A stretch of DNA of 64,000 nt, from contig CM059556.1 in NCBI GenBank assembly GCA_030386875.1, forward strand, positions 39,782,964-39,846,963. Reading direction: 5' to 3'. Made by a program: the position numbers and the translations under genes. This stretch comes from Morinoia aosen (taxonomy: Eukaryota; Arthropoda; Malacostraca; Amphipoda; Talitridae). A model generated the notes under the pieces. That model did no database searches. It had not been told where the DNA came from and saw only the letters and a list, made by a program, of their open reading frames with translations. Below, one piece after another: positions 21,004-30,248 of the stretch (positions within the stretch are counted from its first letter, which is position 1; every line of letters starts with the position of its first letter).

Positions 21004-21413
21004 ATTTACCATGCGCCTGCGAGTGTAACGTGTTTCTGGTCCTCCGACGAATATTGTGGTGAATTAAAGTGAAGTTGCTAAAAACTGGTATAGTTTGTAT
21101 ATTCACGTGAGTAAAGTGTGTGACTTTGTATGGAGTGCTCGTGAGAGTAGTTTTTTTTGTTGCGTGAGAGTTGAGACTGAGCATTGGACTTTGGTGTGGT
21201 GACTTGCAATTTTTGACTGAGGTGTTTTGAGTGGTGGTTAAGCTTTCTTTGCATATAAAGAGTATAGTGTTTGACATTGTAGAGAGTGACTGTGAGTAGT
21301 AGGAAACGTTTTTGTTTCTTTTTTTTTTGATAACCTGATTTTCAGTAGATTTGGTGAGTGAAGACTCCTTCTGCCTGTGAAATTTGTACTGAGATAGAAG
21401 TCTGTGTTTGAGG

Positions 21414-22613
21414 ATGGCAAGAAATAGGACTGGTCGTAGGAAGGGAGGTGCAAGTGGAATGGATGAGGAGATTGAGTGCATGACTTGTAAAGAGTGGGTA
21501 GATATAGATGCATGCAAAGGTTTGAGAGAGATGAGTCGGAGGAAGTTGAATGATCTTGTGTTTACGTGCTGGAAATGTTTGAATGACGAGAGAAAAAAGT
21601 TGGAGGAGAAGGTTGAGAGATTGACAATTCTGATGGTTGCTTTAGAGGCTGATTTGAAGGATGAAAGGAAGTTGAATGAAGGAAAGAATGAGAATGGTGC
21701 AAATGCAGTGAATGAAGAGGTAAATGGTGGTGGTGCAAGGAGTACAAATGAAGTGGATGATGGTGCAAGGAGTGCAAATGAAGTGGATGATGGTGCAAGG
21801 AGTGCAAATGAAGTGGATGATGGTGCAAGGAGTGTGAATGCAATAAATGAAGTGAATGGTAGTGCAAATGTGCCAGATGAGAGTAGAAGGATGAATGAGC
21901 ATGATGAAAGAAGTACGAATGGGAAGAGAGTGAAAGAGCAACCTGTTGATATGCCACATGAGGTGCAGGCGCCTGTAGTGGAAGTGAATGAAAAGAAGAT
22001 GGATGGAAAGAGTGATGTGAGTGGAAGAGTTGAACAAAAGAGTAGTATGAAAGGGAGAGTGAGACCTACAATTAGAATATGTGGTGACAGCATGGTGAAG
22101 AATGTTGATAGGTTTGTGAGTATGACTGACCGTAGTGGATGTACGAGCATGAGAGGAAAGGGAGTGAATGAGATTTGTAGGCATGCTGAGGAAGTGATAG
22201 ATAGAATGGATGAAGGGATGGTTGTACTGCAAGGAGGTGGCAATGGATTGCTTGAATGTGGGAGAGAGCGTACGGTGAATGCAATTATGAATGTTGTTGA
22301 AAGGGCGCGAAAGAAGAATGTAAGAGTGGCTGTGACCAGTCTGCTGAGAAGGCCTGCATGTGGTGAGGAGTATGAAAGGGTGCGAAAGGAGGTGAATAGG
22401 GAAGTGCATAAAAGGATTATGAGTATGAAAGCTGAGAGTATGAGAAAGCGTGAAATGGGTTCCAGCTTCCTTGATATGGATAACCTGATCCAGAGTGGGT
22501 GTTTTCGTGGAGATGGAGTCCACCTTACTCAAGAAGGTGAGATGAAACTCTCCAGGAGATACATCCAGTGGATTGGGTGTACTCATATTGTAATGGAAGG
22601 TGGAACTGGATGA
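21414..22613 (+). CDS. LINE ORF1: PHD-like finger plus SGNH esterase
   Basis: 399 residues from ATG 21414. Residues 22-55 hold CMTC..W..C and a later CWKC, like the second half of a PHD finger. A Lys/Glu-rich, probably helical stretch follows. Residues about 107-141 are four 10-residue repeats of the type GARSANEVDD. The C-terminal half is an SGNH/GDSL-type hydrolase: GDS with S226, a GGGNG block near 270, and GDGVHLT with D367 and H370. CR1-type ORF1 proteins are known to carry an esterase, with a role in binding RNA or lipid. The ORF ends in TGA immediately followed by the ORF2 ATG in the same frame. Confidence 0.85.
   Translation: MARNRTGRRKGGASGMDEEIECMTCKEWVDIDACKGLREMSRRKLNDLVFTCWKCLNDERKKLEEKVERLTILMVALEADLKDERKLNEGKNENGANAVNEEVNGGGARSTNEVDDGARSANEVDDGARSANEVDDGARSVNAINEVNGSANVPDESRRMNEHDERSTNGKRVKEQPVDMPHEVQAPVVEVNEKKMDGKSDVSGRVEQKSSMKGRVRPTIRICGDSMVKNVDRFVSMTDRSGCTSMRGKGVNEICRHAEEVIDRMDEGMVVLQGGGNGLLECGRERTVNAIMNVVERARKKNVRVAVTSLLRRPACGEEYERVRKEVNREVHKRIMSMKAESMRKREMGSSFLDMDNLIQSGCFRGDGVHLTQEGEMKLSRRYIQWIGCTHIVMEGGTG
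21732..21836 (+). repeat. 30 bp tandem repeats in LINE ORF1
   Basis: Three and a half copies of a 30 bp unit starting GGTGCAAGGAGT, in frame, coding for the repeated GARSANEVDD peptide. The first and last copies are diverged; the middle two are identical. Confidence 0.85.
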
Positions 22614-25600
22614 ATGGAAAGCTGTCAGAGCAAAAATGAAAAATGTCGTGAATTGTCCAATAGTGTTGTAAGGTTTGGATGTATAAATGTGCGTGGATGG
22701 AATGCAGGAAAGTTAAATGACCTTGTAGCAGAATTTGAGAATGGAGATTTGGATTGTGTTGGTGTAGTAGAGACCCAAATGCGTGATAGAGTCAGTCTAA
22801 AATGTAAGGAGAGTAAGTACTACATGATTGGAAAAGGGCGTGTAAGTTGGCAAAAAAGAGGTGGTGGAGTTGGTCTCATTGTAAAAAATGCTCTAAATTG
22901 GAAATTAGAAGAAATTCCTGTTGGAAATGAACCTGAGAGTGAAGATCTGTTAGTAATAAAGTGTGAAAGAATGCATGCCAGAGAATGTGTTATTGTGGTT
23001 GTATGCTATATGACAACTGATGGTATTTTAGCTCATCAAGAGAATGTAAAAAAGTATGAAATATTAACAAGAATTGTGCAAGAGCATTGCAGATGCCCTC
23101 TGATTTTGATGGGTGATATGAATGGCCATGTTGGTATACTTGGTGAGCCTGTGAATGCAAATGGACAAAAATTGATTGATTTCTGTGATGAGAATGAACT
23201 TGAGAACCTAAATGTAACAATAGGAAATGGCTTGCATACATGGCAAAGCAGGGAATGTAAAACTGCAATTGACTATATGATAGTGAATAGTAGAGCAAGA
23301 GAGTGTGTCAAAGAAATGTTTGTAGATGAAGATGATTTTGATATTGATAGTGACCATAAAATGCTTGTACTAGAATATAATTGGGGTGGAAAGGAGCCGA
23401 TGCAGAAGGCCAGCAGAGTAAGAGAAAATTGGTGTATTAAAATGGCAAACTGGGAAGAATTTAGAAATGAATTGAGTAGATGTAACTGGAACAGGTGTGG
23501 AAATGTAAATGACCTAAATAAGGAGATTGCAAGAACCTTGAATGATGTGGCAGAGCAAAAGATCGGTAGAATGAAATGCAGGAAAAGTACAGGGAATGCT
23601 AGGTGGTTTACGAGTGAGATAAAGGAAGAACGAACGAGAAGGAAGACTTTAAATAAAAAACAACGCAGTATGAGGAAAATGTATGAAAGACGCAGAATTA
23701 CTGAGGATGAATGGCAGAGTGTATGGAATGAGTACAAGGACCAGCAGAAGAAAGTAAAGAGAATGATCAATGAGGCTAGGGTTAAAGAAGAGAGACACCA
23801 AGTTGAAAATCTAAGAAAGAAAGGTCTAGATGGAATAAAAGATTGGTATAGGTTTATACAAGGTAATGATAGAGGTAGTGAAGTTCAAGTTTATGAATTA
23901 GTAGTCAATGGTTGCAGTGTGCAAGATAGGATGCAAATGGTGAAAGCAGTTGAAGAATACTGGGAGGACATTGGTGGAATGAATGAGCAGGTTACAGATG
24001 ATGAACCAATAAATTTTCTGATAGATGAACATGAACTGCAAATGGAAGACGAAATCACTTGTGAAGAGATTGTAAGTTTTTTGAAGAAAGTGAAAAATGG
24101 AAAGGCATGTGGCCCTGATAAGATACCATATGAGTTCTATAAATGTGGAGGAGAGAGTGTAGTCAGTATGTTGAAATGTTTATTTGATGAGATATGGAAG
24201 AGTGAAAGAGTACCGGATGACTGGAACAAGTGTAATGTAGTTCTGTTGCATAAGGGTGGACATAAGAGTATGAAAGAACTTAAAAATTACAGACCAATTG
24301 CACTGGGTGACACCGTATGTAAGATCTTTTGTGGTATTTTGAATGAGAGAATGAAAAATTTAGTTGAGGAATTAGGAGTCCTGGGAGAAGAACAGAATGG
24401 TTTTAGGCAAGATAGACGGGGGGAGGATAATCTGTTTGTAGTGAGTGAAATAATTGAGCGAATGAAGAAGGATAACAAGAAGGTATATTTAGCATTCCTG
24501 GATATTGAAAAGGCGTATGACAGAGTGGATCGGGTTAGGCTGTTTGAAATTTTGAGAAAAGTTGGTTTTAGCAGAAAAATAGTGAACATTGTACAGAGTC
24601 TGTATGAGAACACAAGTGCTATCTACAGGTTAGGAAATTTGGAAACAGGGCAAGTGAGGAGTGTTAGAGGAGTGAGACAGGGCTGTACTCTGTCCCCCCT
24701 GTTGTTTGGATTGTACACAGAAGAATTAGCAGTTCGACTGAGAGGGAGTGGTTTAGGACTGAAAGTTGGTAATGAGAGACTGAGCTGTTTGTTGTATGCT
24801 GATGATGTGGTTGTGGTTAGTGAATGTGGTCATGAACTACAAAGGATGCTTGACATTGTGAATGGATATAGTACAGATTTCAAGATGAACTTTGGTGCCG
24901 ATAAAAGTAAGGTCATGGTTATAAAGAGTGATGAGACTGATAGAGACAGACTGTGGAATATTGGAGAAATCAGAATAGGTAGAACAAAAGAATACAAATA
25001 TCTAGGTTGTATGATGAGTGAAGATGGATGTACTAGAACTAAAGGTGAGAAAGTGGCTAAAGCAATGCAGTGGAGTGGACGGTTAGGTAGTGTGGCCAGA
25101 TACAGAGCAAACAAGTACGAATGTGTGAGAGGAATGTGGAAGTATGTTGCTGTACCTAGTGTCATGTATGGCATGAGTGCTCTTGCCTGGAATGGAAGTG
25201 ATCTTGAAAAGCTGGATGTGATACAAAATAAGGTAGGACGTGTAGCATTGGGTGCTCCGAAATGGACAGCTATAGAAGCCATTAGAGGTGATCTAGGGTG
25301 GAGCCTATTTTCAGAAAGAATGATGAAAGCTGTGCTGAATTATAAGGTGAGAATTGAAAGAATGCAGAATAGCAGGTGGGTAAGGCGAATCTTTGAATGG
25401 AATCTGAGTGTAAGCTATTGGGAGAAAGTATGTTGGGGGCATGCAAGGAAACTCAGTATGCAAAAGATTATTCATGTTAGAATTGGGAGACCTGTGGATG
25501 ACTGGAGTTTAATAAATGTAGGAGGTGTAGGGCCTGAGTGGGACTGCAAGAGGTGGAAGAAAGAGATTGAGAGACAAACAAAAGAGTATGGATTGAATAA

Positions 25601-26030
25601 GTGGAAGCTTAGCATGATGCGGAAGCCTACACTTCACTGGTATATGAAAAAGAAAGCACCTAAGTTTGAGCTGTTCTATGATGGTAGTTTTGGAAGTCAA
25701 CTCTTGTTTGCTGTGAGATGCAAGTCATTGAGTGTAAACAGACGTACATGGAGATGGAATGAGAATAATAACAGATTATGTCAGCAGTGTAATAGTGGAG
25801 TAGAGGAAACAATTGAGCATTTTGTGCTGGAATGTAGTAAGTATGAGCAAGAGAGAGAGAGTTTTATGAATGTGGTGTCTGAGCAGTATGGAGAGAATGA
25901 GTGGAATGCCAGATGTGCTGAAGATGATTGCGGTATGAGCTGTCTTGCTGGATTGGATCAGGAGTGTAATGCGAGTATCACTGAGGCTATGAAAGTGTTT
26001 CTTGTGCGTGCCTGGAGTAAGAGACAGTGA
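22614..26030 (+). CDS. LINE ORF2: AP endonuclease and reverse transcriptase
   Basis: 1,138 residues. The N-terminal APE-type endonuclease shows NVRGWN, VETQ, GDMNGH, and DSDHKM near residue 240. RT motifs include GPDKIPYEFYK, LKNYRPIALGD, FLDIEKAYDRVD (about 627), a GVRQGCTLSPLLF block, and LYADDVVVV with YADD at 728-731. The C-terminus has CQQCNSGVEETIEHFVLEC, a CCHC-like finger common in LINE ORF2. The ATG abuts the ORF1 stop in the same frame, so translation probably relies on termination-reinitiation or readthrough. The protein nicks target DNA and primes reverse transcription there. Intact, no stops. Confidence 0.93.
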   Translation: MESCQSKNEKCRELSNSVVRFGCINVRGWNAGKLNDLVAEFENGDLDCVGVVETQMRDRVSLKCKESKYYMIGKGRVSWQKRGGGVGLIVKNALNWKLEEIPVGNEPESEDLLVIKCERMHARECVIVVVCYMTTDGILAHQENVKKYEILTRIVQEHCRCPLILMGDMNGHVGILGEPVNANGQKLIDFCDENELENLNVTIGNGLHTWQSRECKTAIDYMIVNSRARECVKEMFVDEDDFDIDSDHKMLVLEYNWGGKEPMQKASRVRENWCIKMANWEEFRNELSRCNWNRCGNVNDLNKEIARTLNDVAEQKIGRMKCRKSTGNARWFTSEIKEERTRRKTLNKKQRSMRKMYERRRITEDEWQSVWNEYKDQQKKVKRMINEARVKEERHQVENLRKKGLDGIKDWYRFIQGNDRGSEVQVYELVVNGCSVQDRMQMVKAVEEYWEDIGGMNEQVTDDEPINFLIDEHELQMEDEITCEEIVSFLKKVKNGKACGPDKIPYEFYKCGGESVVSMLKCLFDEIWKSERVPDDWNKCNVVLLHKGGHKSMKELKNYRPIALGDTVCKIFCGILNERMKNLVEELGVLGEEQNGFRQDRRGEDNLFVVSEIIERMKKDNKKVYLAFLDIEKAYDRVDRVRLFEILRKVGFSRKIVNIVQSLYENTSAIYRLGNLETGQVRSVRGVRQGCTLSPLLFGLYTEELAVRLRGSGLGLKVGNERLSCLLYADDVVVVSECGHELQRMLDIVNGYSTDFKMNFGADKSKVMVIKSDETDRDRLWNIGEIRIGRTKEYKYLGCMMSEDGCTRTKGEKVAKAMQWSGRLGSVARYRANKYECVRGMWKYVAVPSVMYGMSALAWNGSDLEKLDVIQNKVGRVALGAPKWTAIEAIRGDLGWSLFSERMMKAVLNYKVRIERMQNSRWVRRIFEWNLSVSYWEKVCWGHARKLSMQKIIHVRIGRPVDDWSLINVGGVGPEWDCKRWKKEIERQTKEYGLNKWKLSMMRKPTLHWYMKKKAPKFELFYDGSFGSQLLFAVRCKSLSVNRRTWRWNENNNRLCQQCNSGVEETIEHFVLECSKYEQERESFMNVVSEQYGENEWNARCAEDDCGMSCLAGLDQECNASITEAMKVFLVRAWSKRQ

Positions 26031-26197
26031 CTGGAATGAGCCAGTCTGGTAGAATGGGCTGTAATGACCCAATGTGCTGGGGGATGGTGTTTTGACACAC
26101 TGGCTGTCCCGGTGATGCCTTCCAATGGAGGCTTGTGACAAGGATCGTAGATCCTGAGTAGTTTAGTGGACAAGTCTGGTACCAGGCGCTGAACTCT
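26031..26197 (+). other. LINE 3' UTR, family-specific part
   Basis: 167 bp between the ORF2 stop and the shared tail. No counterpart is seen beside the two other tail copies in the window. Confidence 0.7.
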
Positions 26198-26280
26198 TTG
26201 TGTGAAAATTGTGGAGGGAATTGTAGGCCGTTACAAAGGCCCCGACACTGTCGGCCCTCAAGTTCAAGTTCAAGTTCAAG
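26198..26280 (+). repeat. LINE 3'-tail repeat, copy A (at the LINE end)
   Basis: The terminal 83 bp of the LINE: GTGGAGGGAATTGTAGG, a CCGAC-ACT-GTCGG hairpin near 26240-26252, and three TTCAAG units at the very end, followed directly by LTR sequence. Likely the structure recognised by the element's own RT. Confidence 0.85.
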
Positions 26281-27966
26281 GTTTACAGTTAAAACAATAA
26301 CAATACAAAACAATTAATTTCAAGGAGCTAAAATGATTGTACTACTTGGTAACCTCGAAAACAATAGAAAAGTGTAAGAAAATTTATTCATTAACGCCTT
26401 TTTTCGCTGATCTGGGTTTTTCTTAATCGTATGCTGGGGTTTTTTGGCAACATTCTCTTAGCGTCTGTTGCGGCTTCAGCGCCCGCTTCGCACTTGAGCC
26501 AAAGCTCTCCCGAGTGTGTGGTGTGACATTCGTGCTCGGGCGCCCTTCTAATTCTCTTGTGCCTGCGCATTAGGTGTGCGTTAATTCCTTTTTAAGTGAT
26601 GATCGAACTTAATATAAATTACAGAACTGAAGTGGAAGTGTGCCTTATATCTGTAAAGACGGTAGATAGCCATTCTACCTTTGCGTGTGTCAGTTTTCCC
26701 GTGTGTGCTTCAGTAGCTTCAGAATGTTTCGCTGAGCGTTTTGCCTTGTTCAAGTGAATTTTATTTCTCTGTAAGTTTTGACCACTGAGTCTCAAAATCA
26801 TTTGTATGATCGAAGAAGTGCGTTATTTATTGAAGGGGCCGAGATGCTTTAATTTGCAGCATGACTAATTGAAGGTCATGTGCATATTACGAGTCTTCCA
26901 TTGCAGTTGTCGTGTATTACTGCGCCTCGAGCGCCATATAAAAAATGGCCGACCTTGAACCCTTTCGTGTCTTTGTAAAGTTAAGCCTAGTCTGGTTTGT
27001 AAATCTCGTGTGTGCTTGATAACGATTTAATGTGATTCTTTTACTTTACAGGCAATGTAAAGCGCACTGATTATGTTAGGATATGTGTCATAGCGGAGGT
27101 CTCGACAAAAGGATGTAAGTATTTTAAAAAGATGTAAAGGTAGTGTAATACTCACAGATTACCTCTGTTGTACCAGCAGCTAAGCACTAGCAATAAATTC
27201 TGAGACGATTAGAAACTTCTTATCTAATTTTACATTTGTTTTTTTGCAGTGCTTCTTATTTTTCTTGAAATCTGCGTTGTTTTGAAACTGTTTAAATCGC
27301 AGAGGCATTGATCGCCTTTGTGAACTTGAATATCGGGAATTAGCGCTCCTCATTGAAAGCTATGGCTGCTCTGTAAAGTTGCTGTCCTTATCGGTAGAGT
27401 ATTTTTTATGAAATAATTTCGTAGTTGAGAAGAGTTTCTCTTTTGTATCGTTCGGGCCCCAAAATTAAGGTGATGTTTTTCAGCCCCTTTTAGGTATTTC
27501 ATTTGTTCACGATAGAATTCATGAGAAATATTTTATAAATATACATACATTGATTAGGTTTTCGATTCCCCCTCTTTTTCTGTCTATTACGGAAAGTTTG
27601 CGTATCGTGTAACTCATAGCTTTGTTTTGTTGCTTTCGTCTCTATGACTCAACTTTTTTAAGCCGTTTATCTCTTACTGAGAAGTCCGTGATTGAACTTG
27701 TGTGCAATCTAAATTTCACACCCTTTCGATGTCATTATGGTCTAATCTTTACTGAGTACGTGAGTAAAATAAAAGCATTTGTATCTAATTGAAATCAATG
27801 CTCCAAGGAAAAGATATAAAGTTCCGAGCCGAAGCCTAGGTAGTGCCTCCATTTGTAGAACTAAATAACTCTTGTTTTTGCAGTGACGTATTCAACCGCG
27901 CCCAATACAACCTCCTTCTTCTTCCGGTGTTTTTCTTACCTGGCGAAGGGGAATAAGGGCGCGACA
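26281..27966 (+). repeat. BEL-1 3' LTR, right piece
   Basis: Resumes at GTTTACAG and matches the 5' LTR to its end at GCGACA. I noticed three base differences (T/C near 26766, C/T near 27246, G/A near 27798). TATA box at 26937-26944. Confidence 0.95.
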
Positions 27967-28015
27967 CGGAGTCGGAGTCGTTCATTCGGATGGGGTGGAG
28001 TCGAAGTTGGAGTCG
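27967..28015 (+). repeat. GGAGTC minisatellite, right part
   Basis: Continuation of the array at 11593-11749 past BEL-1, with decayed GGAGTC units (GGAGTCGAAGTTGGAGTCG). Confidence 0.8.
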
Positions 28016-29626
28016 CTAATTTTTGCTGTCTTCGATTCTAATTTTTACCAAAAATTATTTATAAATGTTTAAAACCAAAAGTAAACAAAACAGAGTTAGA
28101 ATACTTTGCTGAAAATCTAAAAATACGCAATGTTTTTGTTGATTATTTTGTTTTAAGTTTGAAACAGCGTATTTATACCTATCACCTAATACCGTCATTG
28201 TTGTCTAGTCGTTGTGGGTTTGCATTCCTATATATGATAAATACAAGAAAAAAGTATAATTGTACTGGAGTAATAATGAATATTTGGCAGTTATTTAAGC
28301 AAGAATTAGTAATTTGAAGAATTGAAAATTTGTTCTGTATATTTATGTTTCGTTCATTTCCCCTTCAATAAGTACACAGGAAGTAACAAATAGTACTTAA
28401 TGTGTTGTAAGTTGCTGTAGAATATTTCAGCTGATGCAATACATTGTACTCACGTAAGGAGTGGTAACTATGCACGCTCTTAATGATGCATTGATTGATA
28501 AGGACTAGTCTTTGCAGAAACTTAAAATTATGTTGTGACCATAAATATTTTTAGTCTTTATGTTATGATTCCTTGCCAATGAGTATTTGCCAAAACCTGA
28601 AGCTATGGTCTGGTACATAAAGACTTCTAGTTCTCAGGTTATGTTATCAAAATTGATATGGCTTCCTTGTCTTTAGGTCAAGTTAACATGTATTATTAAT
28701 AACAATTTCTGCTCATTTCTAAAGTTATTTCTTGAATGTTGTTTGGTCCTTTCAGAGTTATATTGTATTTCGATACATCATTATCATGTTGAATTTTTAT
28801 CTTCGGTATCACTCCCCAGTTTTTAAGCATACGCTGAAATGGAGAATTTTATATTATGCTTCTACAATTTTAAACACTGAAATAGTATCCGTTTTGCAGT
28901 ATTACATAATTAATTACTTCTTCTTATCGAAGATTTAAAAATATTGTAAGGTAATCAATATCGGCATTGAGACACATGAAAAATTAAAATACAATGTATA
29001 CGAGCTGCAATGAAAATAATAACACACTAGCAAAAACTTCACTTAGTCACACACATATTGTAACTGAAAGCAATGCACTATTTCAGCTGCAATGGTTGTT
29101 ACATTTATGCGATAGTGCAAATTTTCTTACTGGAGACGTTTCAAATCGCTCCATAAAACATGAAATTAGAAGAACATGGGCGTTTATTAAAATAAGAAAG
29201 TGTCAAACATAAAGTAAAAGGTTAGACGAGAATAAGAGGTAGTATCATATTACACGCAAAGACGCTAAAAGTGACTTTTATTCGTAAACAAAACGTTCCG
29301 AAAACTTCAGTCCCCTGCGACGAAAGCAGAAAAACTTTTGCCTATTATAGCCGAGATATAAAATAGTGTTGAGCAATAATATGACACCTTTTCTGCATTG
29401 TTATCCTGCATAGTGTAGACACAGAATAAGAGGCAGTGTGCAAATCTTGCCTACTTTATCTACATGTATATCATTTTGTGGATTTTAAGCATAGTCATTG
29501 AATTAACTATTATAATTTCACTGAATGAGTGTTTACTTAGTAATAAAAAAACTGTGGATACATATCTATTCTTCTCAGTGTAGGCAGTGACTACTTTACC
29601 TACTCAGAAGACACTTGTCAGTAATT
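28016..29626. other. AT-rich intergenic DNA
   Basis: About 1.6 kb without a supported gene. Short frames such as 28732-28938 and 28994-29212 have no recognisable motif and AT-driven composition. The phrase AGAATAAGAGG occurs twice (29230 and 29425), resembling the mariner terminus at 29640, but no second terminus was found. Confidence 0.5.
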
Positions 29627-29628
29627 TA

Positions 29629-30246
29629 CAGGGTGTTTCAGAATGAGAGGCAAAAAGTTGCCCACCAAGTAGAAGATGTCCGAATAAAAACTTTTTCTTC
29701 TATGAAATTTTCCGAAGAAAGAGACATTGAGATATTAGCCGTTTATTGTTTTAAAGGATGAAATTTAATGACTAAATTACTCGCAATATTTATTTGAATC
29801 TACGTTGATCGAGCGAAATCTTTTAGTTGCATGACCTCCTAGATCTCCTTACTTGACTCCATTCGATTTCATTTTTTGGAGAACACGTGAAGAGCCTTGT
29901 CTATGCTACACTCAATGAGTCTGAGGAAGATCTTGTGACCAGAATTGCAGTGGCTGCTGGCGAGATACCTAAATGCCATACGTGTTTCCTAATATCCGGC
30001 AGTCGTTAAGGCTAACATTCGAAAAGTGCATTGATGTAGGTGGAACACATTTTGAACAATTTTGTAAAGTAAATTAAAAATAAATGTTGCGAGTAATTGT
30101 GCCATTAAATTTCATCATTTAAAACAATAAACAGCTAATATCTCATGACCCCGATTTTTGGGGAAAATTTAATGGAATTAAAAGTGTTTATTTAGCCATT
30201 TTATACTTGGTGTGCAATTTTGTACCTCGTGTTCTGAAACACTCAG
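29629..30246 (+). mobile_element. Decayed mariner-like element with long TIRs
   Basis: The ends are inverted repeats of about 170 bp (left from CAGGGTGTTTCAGAA, right ending TTCTGAAACACTCAG), flanked by TA on both sides. Between them, 29830-30080 holds remnants of the C-terminal part of a mariner-family transposase in two frames: PRSP.LTP.DF, then EHVKSLVYATLNESEEDLV. One frameshift is visible and the N-terminal and first catalytic parts are missing. It cannot make a transposase. Confidence 0.75.
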
Positions 30247-30248
30247 TA

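Larger units (their letters stand above)
21004..26280 (+). mobile_element. CR1-like non-LTR retrotransposon (LINE), full length
   Basis: A 5,277 bp insertion in the BEL-1 3' LTR with a 5' UTR of about 410 bp, ORF1 (PHD-like finger plus SGNH esterase), ORF2 (AP endonuclease plus RT) and a 250 bp 3' UTR ending in a hairpin and TTCAAG repeats rather than poly(A). Comparison with the intact 5' LTR shows loss of two bases (CG) and no target duplication. ORF1 with an esterase and a short-repeat 3' end suggest the CR1 group; I did not classify the clade further. Both ORFs are intact and the host LTR is young, so it may be active. Confidence 0.9.
11750..27966 (+). mobile_element. BEL-1: BEL/Pao LTR retrotransposon, nearly intact
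   Basis: 5' LTR 11750-13802, gag 13922-16048, pol 16079-20062, 3' LTR 20640-27966 interrupted by a LINE at 21004-26280. Without the LINE the element is about 10.9 kb. The flanks show a 5 bp duplication, CGGAG, before TGTCATG and after the final GACA; since the target is a GGAGTC repeat this could also come from the repeat itself. Pol order PR-RT-RH-IN with a DUF1759-type Gag and a DDQS protease active site is typical of BEL/Pao. I noticed only five base differences between the LTRs, indicating recent insertion. Confidence 0.95.

Noticed and set aside
20990-22586. Long minus-strand open frames opposite LINE ORF1 (up to 417 codons)
   Set aside because: They mirror the C-poor sense strand; the translation is a His/Ser/Leu-rich low-complexity chain without domains, while the plus strand has clear esterase motifs.
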